64,000 bases of DNA from Aliidongia sp035943795 (GTDB lineage: Bacteria > Pseudomonadota > Alphaproteobacteria > ATCC43930 > CGMCC-115725). Positions 1 through 7,726 of this stretch are shown here, piece by piece (the first letter of the stretch is position 1; every line of letters begins with the position of its first letter). The notes under the pieces were generated by a model, which made no database searches, was not told the DNA's origin, and was given only the letters and a program-made list of their open reading frames with translations. The DNA lies in assembly GCF_035943795.1 (NCBI RefSeq), contig NZ_DASZBY010000116.1:38241-102240 (forward strand). The letters are read 5' to 3'. A program made the translations under genes and the position numbers.

Positions 1-402
1 GCGGAAGCGGGATGCGACGACCTCGATGCCGACCAGGGCGGTCACGGCCGCCATCACCTCTTCACGGCCGTATTCCTGGTCCCGCGAGGGCAGGGCGCGG
101 TCGAACCGGAAGCCGATTTCCCCTTCGATGCCCAGCAGGGGCACCTGGCTTGCCTGCTTGGTCGCGGGGCTTTCCAACAGGCACGAACCGAGGATGATGC
201 CGCGCGTCACCTGGCCTTGGGGAAGGGCGACCTTCCAGCCCGCGATCGTGTCGCCGAGTGCCGCTGCAGTCGCATCCTGGATCGCATGCGCCTCGGCCAG
301 GTCCGCGGGCTTCGCTTCCGGCGGCAGTGCTTCAAGCCAGTCGCCGGTGCGGCGGGCCGCCACCAGCAGTTTCACGGCGGCGTCGATCGTCTGTTGGCTC
401 AT
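1..402 (-). CDS. 2-keto-4-pentenoate hydratase family protein (3' part cut by window edge)
   Basis: The visible 134 N-terminal residues begin MSQQTIDAAVKLLVAARR and include the segment IAGWKVALPQGQ and later GIEGEIGFRFDRAL. This arrangement is typical of the MhpD/fumarylacetoacetate-hydrolase-like hydratases that add water to 2-oxo-4-enoates in meta-cleavage-type pathways. The E-x-E-I-G-F motif, which carries metal-binding acidic residues in the family, is present. The C-terminal half lies outside the window, so the active site cannot be fully checked. The ATG follows directly after the stop of a decayed dehydrogenase remnant (TGA, one base, ATG), as if the two were once translationally coupled. 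Confidence 0.75.
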   Translation of the reverse strand, partial: MSQQTIDAAVKLLVAARRTGDWLEALPPEAKPADLAEAHAIQDATAAALGDTIAGWKVALPQGQVTRGIILGSCLLESPATKQASQVPLLGIEGEIGFRFDRALPSRDQEYGREEVMAAVTALVGIEVVASRFR

Positions 403-403
403 G

Positions 404-580
404 TCAGCTTGCCTGTCCGATATCCAGAACGCGGATGGGCGCGCCATCCAGGAACGCAAGCGCATTTCAATGCCTTGCTCGAAGGAGACACGATAGACCT
501 CGGCGGTGCCGTAGCCCAGATGCGGCGTCGGCACGGTGTCCGGTAAGGTGCGCAATGGGTGTTCGCGATCTCCGCGCAGC
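404..580 (-). pseudogene. C-terminal remnant of a D-2-hydroxyacid dehydrogenase, frameshifted
   Basis: Two reading frames together spell the end of an NAD-dependent D-2-hydroxyacid dehydrogenase. One frame reads EHPLRTLPDTVPTPHLGYGT and runs on to FEQGIE. After a one-base slip near 463-467 another frame continues NALAFLDGAPIRVLDIGQAS and stops at 404-406. The TPHLGY block contains the catalytic-type His of this family. Only about 55-60 residues of an expected 310 or so remain; the rest is absent, because the LysR gene ends at 632. It is therefore a truncated relic and not merely a sequencing frameshift. It is recognised by family memory only. Confidence 0.6.
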
Positions 581-631
581 GGGCCAGACCCCCTTCCGGG
601 TCGGCGCAACGCCCTGGCAGGGGGGCTTCCC

Positions 632-1576
632 TCATCCGCCAGCCGCATCCGCGAGCGATCGTTTCTCGATTCCCGGCATGTCGCCGATCCGCTCGACCAG
701 GAAGTCGACCAGCAGCCGGATCCGGGCGATGCCGGTCCGCTCCGGAACGATCAGCATGCTCAGCGGCACGGACGGCAGCGAATAATCCGGCAGGATCGCT
801 TCGAGCCGGCCGGCGATCACCAGATCGTCGACCAGCCATCGATGGGCCGGCGCAATGCCGCGTCCGGCGACGAGCGCATCGCGCGCGGCGAGCCCATGGT
901 CGACCCGGAGGCGTCCGCCGAATGGCACCGCGTGGCGTTCGCCGTCGGGTCCCTGCAAGACGATCGTGTCGCTGCCCGCCACGTTCGACATCCTGATGCC
1001 CTCATGCCCCGACAAATCCTGCGGGACGATCGGCCGACCGCGGACGGCCAGATAGTCCGGTGCCGCGACCAACAGGCGCCGGCTTTGTCCGAGGACCCGC
1101 AACTTCATGGAGCTGTCGGGGATCGGACCCAGGCGAAGCGCGATATCCACGCCCTCGCGCACGAGGTCGATGCGCTCGTCGGTCAGGCTGAGGTCGATCC
1201 CGATATCGGGGTAGCGGTCCTGAAACGCGAAGATCATCCGGCTCGCGTGCAACACGCCGAACGCGGCTGTGCAGGATATCCGGACCGTGCCGGCCGGCGC
1301 GCCGCGCGTGCCCTGCGCTTCCTCGCCCGCCTGCTCGACCAGGCGCAGGATCTGGACGCAGTTGGCGTAATAGAGGCTGCCTTCGTGGGTCATCGTGACC
1401 CGCCGCGTGGTCCTGCTGAGCAAGGACACGCCGAGGGCTTCCTCGAGTTCGCGCAACTGGCGCGTTACCGTCGATTGCCCGATGCCGAGTTCGCGCGCGA
1501 CCGCCGACAGGCTGCCGCGCTCCGCCACGCGCATGAAGGTCCGCATGCGCTCCAGCGTGACGTCGGATCTATCCAT
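632..1576 (-). CDS. LysR-family transcriptional regulator
   Basis: A 314-aa protein of normal LysR length. The winged helix-turn-helix lies at about residues 7-65 (TFMRVAERGSLSAVARELG, then QSTVTRQLRELEEALG). A periplasmic-binding-protein-like effector domain follows (about 95-295), of the CrgA-like subgroup. The gene is divergent from the quinone reductase gene at 1665, with an 88-bp gap. This is the usual LysR arrangement and makes that oxidoreductase its likely target. An imperfect dyad lies in the gap. The effector is unknown. Confidence 0.9.
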   Translation of the reverse strand: MDRSDVTLERMRTFMRVAERGSLSAVARELGIGQSTVTRQLRELEEALGVSLLSRTTRRVTMTHEGSLYYANCVQILRLVEQAGEEAQGTRGAPAGTVRISCTAAFGVLHASRMIFAFQDRYPDIGIDLSLTDERIDLVREGVDIALRLGPIPDSSMKLRVLGQSRRLLVAAPDYLAVRGRPIVPQDLSGHEGIRMSNVAGSDTIVLQGPDGERHAVPFGGRLRVDHGLAARDALVAGRGIAPAHRWLVDDLVIAGRLEAILPDYSLPSVPLSMLIVPERTGIARIRLLVDFLVERIGDMPGIEKRSLADAAGG

Positions 1577-1582
1577 TATTCG

Positions 1583-1596
1583 GCATGATCTTATGC
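1583..1596. promoter_or_regulatory. Candidate LysR box between LysR gene and quinone reductase
   Basis: GCAT-gatctt-ATGC is a short dyad in an AT-richer stretch 7-20 bp upstream of the LysR start codon and about 70 bp upstream of the divergent oxidoreductase. Position and symmetry fit a LysR-type site that represses its own gene and controls the neighbour. The dyad is short, so this is only a candidate. Confidence 0.3.
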
Positions 1597-1664
1597 ATTA
1601 TCCTTATCTACCGGATCGTGTCGGCATTGCCTACCTCGAGGGTCGTTTCCCTTGACGGTGACCC

Positions 1665-2462
1665 ATGAAAATCCTCCTCGTCTTCGCCCATCCCGAACCG
1701 CGCTCGCTCAATGGTGCGCTCCGCGATATCGCCGTTGCGGAACTTCAGAACCAAGGGCACGAGGTGCGGGTTTCGGACCTCTATGCCGATCGGTGGAAGT
1801 CCGAAGTCGATCGAGCCGACTTCCCCTCGCTGCCGCCGGATGCGCGATTCAAGCCTGCCGCGGCCTCCGGAGAGGCGTTCGCCGCCGACGCGCTGACCGG
1901 CGACGTCCGGGCCGAACAGGGGAAGCTCCTATGGGCCGACGTCCTGATCCTGCAGTTTCCGCTGTGGTGGTACGGCATGCCGGCGATCCTCAAGGGCTGG
2001 GTCGATCGCGTCTACGCCTACGGCTTCGCCTATGGCGTGGGCGAGCATAGCGATCGGCATTGGGGCGACCGCTTCGGCGAAGGCACCCTCGCCGGCAAGC
2101 GCGCCATGCTGCTGGTCACGACCGGCGGCTGGGAGACGCATTATTCCGCCCGCGGCATCAACGGACCGATCGACGACCTGCTGTTCCCGATCAACCACGG
2201 GATTCTCTATTATCCGGGTTACGACGTGCTGCCGCCGTTCGTGGCCTACCGGGTCGATCGTCTCGACCAGGCCGCTTTCGAACCCATTGCCAAACGCCTG
2301 CGCGAGCGGATGCGGACGCTCGCGACGACCTCGCCCATTCCCTATCGTCGGCAGAACGGCGGCGACTATCTGATCCCGAACCTGCAACTCCGTCCCGGCC
2401 TGGAAGATTTCGGGGCATCCGGTTTCGCGCTCCACCTGAACCGTGCAGGAACGGCCGGTTAG
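1665..2462 (+). CDS. NAD(P)H dehydrogenase (quinone), flavodoxin-like fold
   Basis: 265 aa beginning MKILLVFAHPEPRSLNGALR. This is the FMN/FAD phosphate-binding start of the NQO1/MdaB/YwrO family (FAHP-x-P-x-S-LN). The segment QFPLWWYGMPAILKGWVDRV (residues about 105-124) is the hallmark quinone/nicotinamide-site block, and LLVTTGG follows. These cytosolic enzymes reduce quinones by two electrons and protect against redox cycling; some act on nitro or azo compounds. It is transcribed alone and divergently from a LysR gene, so induction by a quinone or electrophile is plausible. The Shine-Dalgarno sequence is weak (GGTGA). Confidence 0.88.
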   Translation: MKILLVFAHPEPRSLNGALRDIAVAELQNQGHEVRVSDLYADRWKSEVDRADFPSLPPDARFKPAAASGEAFAADALTGDVRAEQGKLLWADVLILQFPLWWYGMPAILKGWVDRVYAYGFAYGVGEHSDRHWGDRFGEGTLAGKRAMLLVTTGGWETHYSARGINGPIDDLLFPINHGILYYPGYDVLPPFVAYRVDRLDQAAFEPIAKRLRERMRTLATTSPIPYRRQNGGDYLIPNLQLRPGLEDFGASGFALHLNRAGTAG

Positions 2463-2507
2463 GGTAGGCAGGCATGGCCGCAGCCAGGTCATTTCCGACG
2501 AGCGCGC

Positions 2508-5500
2508 TCAGGGTGCCAGGCGCGTCAGCAACCGCTCGACCGTGGTGAGGCGCGCATCGAAATCGTCGAAGTTCCCGGGGATGACCAGGCGTTCCTCCTT
2601 GGCCTGGGCGGCGGGGACCAGTGGCCGGATGCGCTTCAGGACGGCGCCCATGGCCTTGGGCAGGGTCAGCGCGATGCCCTTCGGTCCCGCATCGACCTGA
2701 CGGACGCCGGCGGCGGCGGCCAGGCTTTGCAGGCGGGTGCAGGTGAGCAGGGTCGATGCCGCGGCCGGCAGCGTGCCGAAGCGGTCCGCCAGCTCCTCCT
2801 CGAACGCGTCGATGTCGCCGATCTCATCCATCCGGGCAAGGCGGGCATAGAGATTGATCCGAGTAATCGCGTCCGGCACGTAGTCGGTCGGGATGGCGCC
2901 GGCTTCGCCCAGGTTCAGCACGGGTTTCGCCGCGGTCTCGACGCGTTCGCCCTTCGCCAAGGCCATGGCGCGGGACAGCAGCCGCTGATAAAGCGCCGCG
3001 CCGATCAGCTTCACGTGGCCGGCCTGCTCCTCGCCGACCAGGTCGCCGGCGCCGCGGAAGTCCAGGTCACGGGCGCTGATCGCCAGACCGGATCCCAGCC
3101 GGTCGAACGCCTCGAGCGTCGACAGCCGCGCACGGGTCGCCTCCGGCATCTCCTCGTCGGGATCGGCCAGCAGATAGGCGATGCCTTGGTTCCGGCCGCG
3201 CCCGACCCGCCCGCGCAACTGGTGCAGCTGGGCCAAGCCGAAACGGTTGGGATGCCAGACGAGCATGGTGTTGGCGCGGGGCACGTCGAGCCCGCTTTCG
3301 ATGATGTTCGTCGCCAGCAGGACGTCGCCGTCGCCGTCGGCGAACCCGACCATGACCTCATCCGCCTGTTCTGCCGCCAGATCGCCATGGGCGATCTTCA
3401 CGGCCAGCTCCGGAACCAGCTCCCTCAGCCGGCCGGCCATGGCGTCGATGTCCTCGATGCGCGGCACGACGAGGAAGCTCTGCCCGCCACGCCGCTTTTC
3501 GCGCAGCAGCGCGGTTCGGACCGTAGCGCCGTCGAACGGGACGAGGAAAGTACGGATCGGGCGGCGGCGCGACGGCGGGCTGGCGATGACGCTGACGTCC
3601 TGGATCCCGACCAGGGCGGATTGCAGGGTCCTGGGAATGGGCGTGGCGGTCATGGTCAGCAGGTGCCCGTGTCCGGCCAACGCGTGCAGCCGCTCCTTCG
3701 CAGCCGTGCCGAACTTCTGTTCCTCGTCGATGACCATCAGGCCCAGATCGGCGAAGGCGATGCTCTTTCCGGCCACGGCATGGGTGCCAACCACGATCCG
3801 CACGGCGCCCGACGCCAGGCCATCCCGGACGGCCCGGGCCTCGGTGGACGAAACGAGCCGAGAGAGCGGAGCGACCTCGATGCCGGTTCCGGCGAAACGG
3901 CGCTGAAAGGTCTGGAGATGCTGCCGTGCCAGCACGGTGGTCGGCGCCACGATCGCCACCTGTCGGCCGCCCAGGGCCACGGCGGCGGCGGCCCGCAAGG
4001 CGACTTCCGTCTTGCCGAACCCGACGTCGCCGCAGACCAGACGATCCATCGGCCGCCCGCTGGCCAAGTCATCGAGCACGGCTTCGATCGCAGCCGCCTG
4101 GTCGGGCGTCTCGGGATAGGCGAAGCGAGCGACGAACCGAGCGAATGGCTCCCTGGGCGGCACGATGGGCGGGCAGGAGGCCGCTGCCCGCGCCTTGGCC
4201 AGGGCCACCAGATGGCGAGCCGTCTCGTCGATCTGCCGGCTGACCTCCGCCTTGCGCTTCTGCCAGGTATCGCCCTTCAGGCGATCCAGGCCGACGGCAT
4301 GTGCCCCGGCCCCATAGCGCCAGACGAGGCCGATCTCGTCGATCGGCACGAGCGCGCTGGTTTCGCCATGATATTCGATGCGCAGCAGATCGCGCTCGGT
4401 CCCATTCACCTCGACGAGTTCCAGATCGCGCAGCACGCCGACGCCGTGATCCTCGTGGATCACCACGTCGTCGATCCGGAAATCGGGGTCGGCGACCAAG
4501 GTCGGCCGCGCGCTCGCCCGGTCGACGAGGCGTCCGCCGAACACGTCCGATGCCGAGACGACCAGAAGATCCAGGCCGGCGTCGAGGAACCCGGCTTCGA
4601 GATCCGCGCCGAGCACGGCGATCGACCCTGCCGGGAGGGACAAGGCAGCATCCCAGCTCTCGACCTCGCCGGGGACCAGATCCAGCCCCCGGCGCACGGC
4701 CTTGGCCATCGCCCGCGTCTCTGCGGCCACGCCCGCCAGCACGACGCGCCGGCCTTCGGCCCGATGCCGCTCGACCAGCTCGCACAAGGCCCGTCCCGGG
4801 TTTCGCCGCGTGGCAAGGCCGATGACGGGTTCGATGGTTGTCAGGTCGAGGTCAATCGCCGCCCATCGCTCCAACGACGCGGCCAAATCCTCTTTCGACA
4901 GATAGAGGTCGCTCGGCGGCGGTGCCTTTTCTTCCCGGGCGCCCAGCGTGCGGCGGGCATCGAAGGCTTCGTCGATCTGCTCGCCGACCAGCTGCAGGCG
5001 CGACAGCGCTTCCGGATCTCGCGAGAACGCGGGCTTGGGGATCAGGTCAAACAGCGTCTGCAGCCCGCCATAGGCCTGCGCCAGACGGTGCTCATCCCCG
5101 GCAGCGCGGGCCGCTTCGCCCGACAGGATCAGTTCGGAGGCCGGCCCCAGGATCAATTCTTCGATTTCGTCTTCGGTCCGCTGCGTCGCCGGATCGTAGC
5201 GCCGCAGCTCGACGAGGGTGCCTGCCTCGTCGAGCGAGAGGCGAACCGGGCGCGCGGCATCCGCCGGAAAGATGTCGATGACCTCGCCGAACAGTGCGAT
5301 CTCGCCCGGCTCGTCGACGCGGCTGTCCCCCCGATAGCCGGTCGCGTCCGCGAATGCCGCTAGCGCATCCCGATCGACCGATTGGCCCCGGCGGAGCGTC
5401 AGGAAGGCGTCGCTCACGATCGACGAAGGCGGCAGGCGTTGGACGATGGCGTCCGGCGAGGTGACGAGGACGAGCGGTCGCGACGGCTTGCGCGTGAGCA

Positions 5501-5816
5501 CGGACAGCACGCTCATGCGTCGCCCCATCACGTCGGGCGACGGGGGCGCGCGGTCGTAGGGCAGGCAGTCCCAAGGGGGCAGCACCAGCGCCTCGGCCTG
5601 GGGTGCCAGGCCCCGCAAGGCCCGGCCGATCTCCTCGGCGCGGCGATCGCTCGATGCCAGATGGACGAGCGTTTCGCTTTCCGCCTGGGCATGACGGCGG
5701 ACGAGCGCCGCCGCAACGGCCGCACTCGGTGGCTGACCGGAAGCGGCACCCGTCCGGCCGACCGGCGGGTGCGCCCCCGGCTGCAGGGCCTCGCCGCCCT
5801 TGGGACGCTCGGACAT
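2508..5816 (-). CDS. mfd: Transcription-repair coupling factor Mfd (or Mfd paralogue)
   Basis: A 1102-aa multidomain ATPase. The N-terminal UvrB-like region carries LPPWDCLPYDRAPPSPD (about 79-95). The RNA-polymerase-interacting module has VIHEDHGVGVL. The translocase core has Walker A GDVGFGKTEVA (about 594), DEEQ box IDEEQKFG (about 694), TATPIPRTL and LHQLRGRVGRGRNQG. A C-terminal TRCF domain follows. Mfd removes RNA polymerase stalled at DNA damage and recruits UvrA. All helicase motifs look intact. The protein is somewhat shorter than common Mfd proteins (about 1150 aa), and its RNAP-binding block is divergent (RDLELVEVNGTERDLLRIEY). Some alphaproteobacteria carry a second Mfd-like gene, so this could be an accessory copy. 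Confidence 0.85.
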   Translation of the reverse strand: MSERPKGGEALQPGAHPPVGRTGAASGQPPSAAVAAALVRRHAQAESETLVHLASSDRRAEEIGRALRGLAPQAEALVLPPWDCLPYDRAPPSPDVMGRRMSVLSVLTRKPSRPLVLVTSPDAIVQRLPPSSIVSDAFLTLRRGQSVDRDALAAFADATGYRGDSRVDEPGEIALFGEVIDIFPADAARPVRLSLDEAGTLVELRRYDPATQRTEDEIEELILGPASELILSGEAARAAGDEHRLAQAYGGLQTLFDLIPKPAFSRDPEALSRLQLVGEQIDEAFDARRTLGAREEKAPPPSDLYLSKEDLAASLERWAAIDLDLTTIEPVIGLATRRNPGRALCELVERHRAEGRRVVLAGVAAETRAMAKAVRRGLDLVPGEVESWDAALSLPAGSIAVLGADLEAGFLDAGLDLLVVSASDVFGGRLVDRASARPTLVADPDFRIDDVVIHEDHGVGVLRDLELVEVNGTERDLLRIEYHGETSALVPIDEIGLVWRYGAGAHAVGLDRLKGDTWQKRKAEVSRQIDETARHLVALAKARAAASCPPIVPPREPFARFVARFAYPETPDQAAAIEAVLDDLASGRPMDRLVCGDVGFGKTEVALRAAAAVALGGRQVAIVAPTTVLARQHLQTFQRRFAGTGIEVAPLSRLVSSTEARAVRDGLASGAVRIVVGTHAVAGKSIAFADLGLMVIDEEQKFGTAAKERLHALAGHGHLLTMTATPIPRTLQSALVGIQDVSVIASPPSRRRPIRTFLVPFDGATVRTALLREKRRGGQSFLVVPRIEDIDAMAGRLRELVPELAVKIAHGDLAAEQADEVMVGFADGDGDVLLATNIIESGLDVPRANTMLVWHPNRFGLAQLHQLRGRVGRGRNQGIAYLLADPDEEMPEATRARLSTLEAFDRLGSGLAISARDLDFRGAGDLVGEEQAGHVKLIGAALYQRLLSRAMALAKGERVETAAKPVLNLGEAGAIPTDYVPDAITRINLYARLARMDEIGDIDAFEEELADRFGTLPAAASTLLTCTRLQSLAAAAGVRQVDAGPKGIALTLPKAMGAVLKRIRPLVPAAQAKEERLVIPGNFDDFDARLTTVERLLTRLAP

Positions 5817-5831
5817 CGGCGCTATGTCCGG

Positions 5832-7028
5832 TCAGGCGGCAAGCGCATAGCGCCGGCAATGCTCGAGATAGGCGCGCTCGTGGGTCGCGACCAGATCGAC
5901 GACGCTGGCCCACAGCCACGAGGGCGCGTCGAGGCTCTTCGAGCGGTTGCGCCGCAACTCGGCCAGCCAGGTGCTGCCGTCCAAAGTCCCCATCTGGCGC
6001 GCATGGGCGCGGCCGACCACGGTCGACAGGAAGCGGGCGACGCTCATCGCCTCCTCCCGCGTCAGTCGCTCGAGATCCAGCTTCAGGTCCTGCGGCAGCA
6101 ACTCCCGGATGAACACGGCCTTGTCCATGAGGCGGCGGGCCAGCATTCGGTCGCCCAGGAAGGGCGACATGTGCCGCGCGCCCTCGACCACGCGCTCACC
6201 ATTGTCGCGTGGCATGGTGGCGCCCGGATGGCGCGGTGCTGCGGTGGCGATGGCTTCCTTGACGTCGACCAGGCAATGGCGCGCGTCCTTGCCCTTGCCG
6301 ATCTCGACCAGGACGGCGAACCGCATCAGCCCCAGCGAACTGCAGCCCTTTTGCCAATAGGCGGCGTCCATGACCTTGATCGGGGCCGTGTCGTCGCGCT
6401 GGCGCAGTGATGTCATGAGCTTGTGCATGCCGTCTTCGGCGAACAATCGGTGGATCGCGTGCTTCTCGCCTGAAGCCAGCGGCCAGAACCGTTTGCCGAG
6501 CGGGATGGTCGGTTCGGTGCCCTCGATGCGCTCGTCCGCCAGATGTTTCCAGGACCGTCCAGCGGCCCGCCGCAGGGTCTGTTTCACCAGATCCGGCGCC
6601 GACCCGGTCGCGTCACCGTCGTCGAACGCCTCCTCGTAGCCTTCCATCATCTGCTCGAGCATATGTGCGGTCGTGATGCCGGGCAGATCGGAACCGCGGG
6701 CGGCCATCGCCAACGACAGGCCGAGTCGGACCAGGTCATGCGCTGGATTGCCGATCACGGTCTGGTCCAGGTCGCGGATCTGGATATCGATCAGCCCTTC
6801 CGCACTGGCGACCGGCCCCAGATTGCCGACGTGGCAATCGCCGCAGATCCAGACCGGCGGTCCGTCCGGCAACGAGGACCGGTCCGCCTGTTCGAGCCAT
6901 TCGTAGAATTTCACGGTGCTGCCGCGGACATAGGCGTGGGCGGATTCGGCCATCTTGCCGTTTCGACGGGCCGTCAGCCGGCCCGACCGATCCTCCGGCC
7001 GCGCGGCTTGGTCTTCAGGCTTCGCCAT
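5832..7028 (-). CDS. DUF2252 family protein
   Basis: 398 aa with the conserved blocks VWICGDCHVGNLGPV (about 59-73) and IRDLDQTVIGNPAHDLVRLG (about 83-102), plus many conserved Arg/His/Asp residues. These mark DUF2252, a widespread family with a protein-kinase-like or aminoglycoside-phosphotransferase-like architecture and no established substrate. No signal peptide or membrane segment is visible. It starts 15 bp upstream of mfd on the same strand and could be cotranscribed with it. The function is unknown; a kinase-like phosphotransfer role is inference from fold relatedness only. Confidence 0.85.
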   Translation of the reverse strand: MAKPEDQAARPEDRSGRLTARRNGKMAESAHAYVRGSTVKFYEWLEQADRSSLPDGPPVWICGDCHVGNLGPVASAEGLIDIQIRDLDQTVIGNPAHDLVRLGLSLAMAARGSDLPGITTAHMLEQMMEGYEEAFDDGDATGSAPDLVKQTLRRAAGRSWKHLADERIEGTEPTIPLGKRFWPLASGEKHAIHRLFAEDGMHKLMTSLRQRDDTAPIKVMDAAYWQKGCSSLGLMRFAVLVEIGKGKDARHCLVDVKEAIATAAPRHPGATMPRDNGERVVEGARHMSPFLGDRMLARRLMDKAVFIRELLPQDLKLDLERLTREEAMSVARFLSTVVGRAHARQMGTLDGSTWLAELRRNRSKSLDAPSWLWASVVDLVATHERAYLEHCRRYALAA

Positions 7029-7110
7029 GGGTCATGTCTCGTGATGCTGAAGCGGAAAACGCTGGAGACAGGTGAACCCTGCGGCAGGGCGGGGAGTTCC
7101 CGGGCGGCAA

Positions 7111-7137
7111 GGCCGGGGCGAAATGCTCGCCCCGGCC
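7111..7137 (-). terminator. Strong GC hairpin downstream of the small His/Ala-rich gene
   Basis: A perfect 10-bp stem (GGCCGGGGCG / CGCCCCGGCC) with a 7-nt loop starts 7 bp after the stop codon of the 67-aa gene and precedes the DUF2252 gene. There is no clear U-tract. It is either an I-shaped terminator or an RNA-stabilising 3' hairpin that lowers readthrough into the DUF2252 gene. Confidence 0.55.
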
Positions 7138-7143
7138 TGACGA

Positions 7144-7347
7144 CTACTTCTTGCCGCGCGCTGCGGTGCTCTTTTCATGAGCACTGCCCGAGGCTTTGTG
7201 GGCGGCTTCGGAGTGCGAATGGGCCTTGGTCGAATGCTCGTGCGCGGCGTCCTTGTCGTCCTTGCCGTGATGCTCGGCTGCCTTGCGATGGGACTTCGCC
7301 GCTTCGTCGTGATGTTCCGCGGCCTTGGTATGATGGGTCTGAGCCAT
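7144..7347 (-). CDS. Small His/Ala/Lys-rich repetitive protein
   Basis: 67 aa, almost entirely built from variations of an H-x-x-A-A-x-x-H pattern (AAEHHDEAAKSHRKAAEHHG and similar), ending in a basic tail. It has no Cys or aromatic residues and no hydrophobic core. It is probably a disordered or single amphipathic-helical protein, and the spaced His residues could bind metal or nucleic acid. A good ribosome-binding site (GGAGGAACGAACCC before ATG) and a terminator-like hairpin support a real gene. Similar His/Ala-rich small proteins are common as hypothetical proteins in proteobacteria. The function is unknown; a stress role is a guess. Confidence 0.65.
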   Translation of the reverse strand: MAQTHHTKAAEHHDEAAKSHRKAAEHHGKDDKDAAHEHSTKAHSHSEAAHKASGSAHEKSTAARGKK

Positions 7348-7453
7348 GGGTTCGTTCCTCCGAGGGTCTGGATCGCTCTGAACGGCGACACCAGCACAAC
7401 CCGTCGACCCATGAATTGGCTGCGCGTATCCTGTAAAAAATCTCTGTTACCTG

Positions 7454-7488
7454 TTCTTCTATATTAGAAGAAGCGAAAATATATTCAA
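7454..7488 (-). promoter_or_regulatory. Predicted sigma70-type promoter overlapped by a palindrome
   Basis: On the minus strand TTGAAT (7488-7483) and TAATAT (7466-7461) are separated by 16 bp, pointing at the small His-rich gene with a leader of about 105 nt. A perfect dyad, TTCTTCTA-tat-TAGAAGAA (7454-7472), covers the -10 element and the expected start site. A repressor bound there would block the promoter. Confidence 0.4.
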
Positions 7489-7633
7489 AATGGAGAGATA
7501 TAGTCCGTGGCTATGCTTCTTTTGGTGGATTGACCGCCCGGAAATTCATCTGATTGTGGGCTGCCGCCAGGACAGGCTGGCAGCGGGGGGGACAGGGCTC
7601 GCGTTATTCCGCTGACGCGGCGGGCATTCTTGC

Positions 7634-7658
7634 GGAACCCGGTGACCGCAGTCGGGTT
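7634..7658 (+). promoter_or_regulatory. Possible EcfG (general stress) type promoter
   Basis: GGAAC, 16 bases, GGTT resembles the alphaproteobacterial EcfG consensus (GGAAC N16-17 CGTT) with one mismatch. It lies about 70 bp upstream of the transglutaminase-like start at 7727. Short motifs of this kind arise by chance in GC-rich DNA. Confidence 0.25.
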
Positions 7659-7726
7659 CTGATGGCGGGGTCCATATCGCAGCCGTCGCTGCGGGCCGTG
7701 GGCTCAATCCGCAAAGGTTCGGTCAG

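Larger units (their letters stand above)
7348..7726. other. 379-bp intergenic region with an AT-rich island
   Basis: This is the largest gene-free stretch of the left half. It separates the divergent small His-rich gene and the transglutaminase-like gene. Bases about 7430-7510 are strongly AT-rich in an otherwise GC-rich window and hold a palindrome-covered promoter. A possible ECF-type promoter lies nearer the plus-strand gene. I see no open reading frame with a believable composition here. Confidence 0.6.

Noticed and set aside
399..839. 146-codon minus frame covering the dehydrogenase remnant and LysR tail
   Set aside because: It lies in the wrong frame for both the remnant and the regulator, and the protein looks like a GC shadow.
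2727..5363. 878-codon open frame antisense to mfd
   Set aside because: Long antisense frames are expected in GC-rich coding DNA. The opposite strand encodes a motif-complete Mfd, and this frame shows no recognisable domain.
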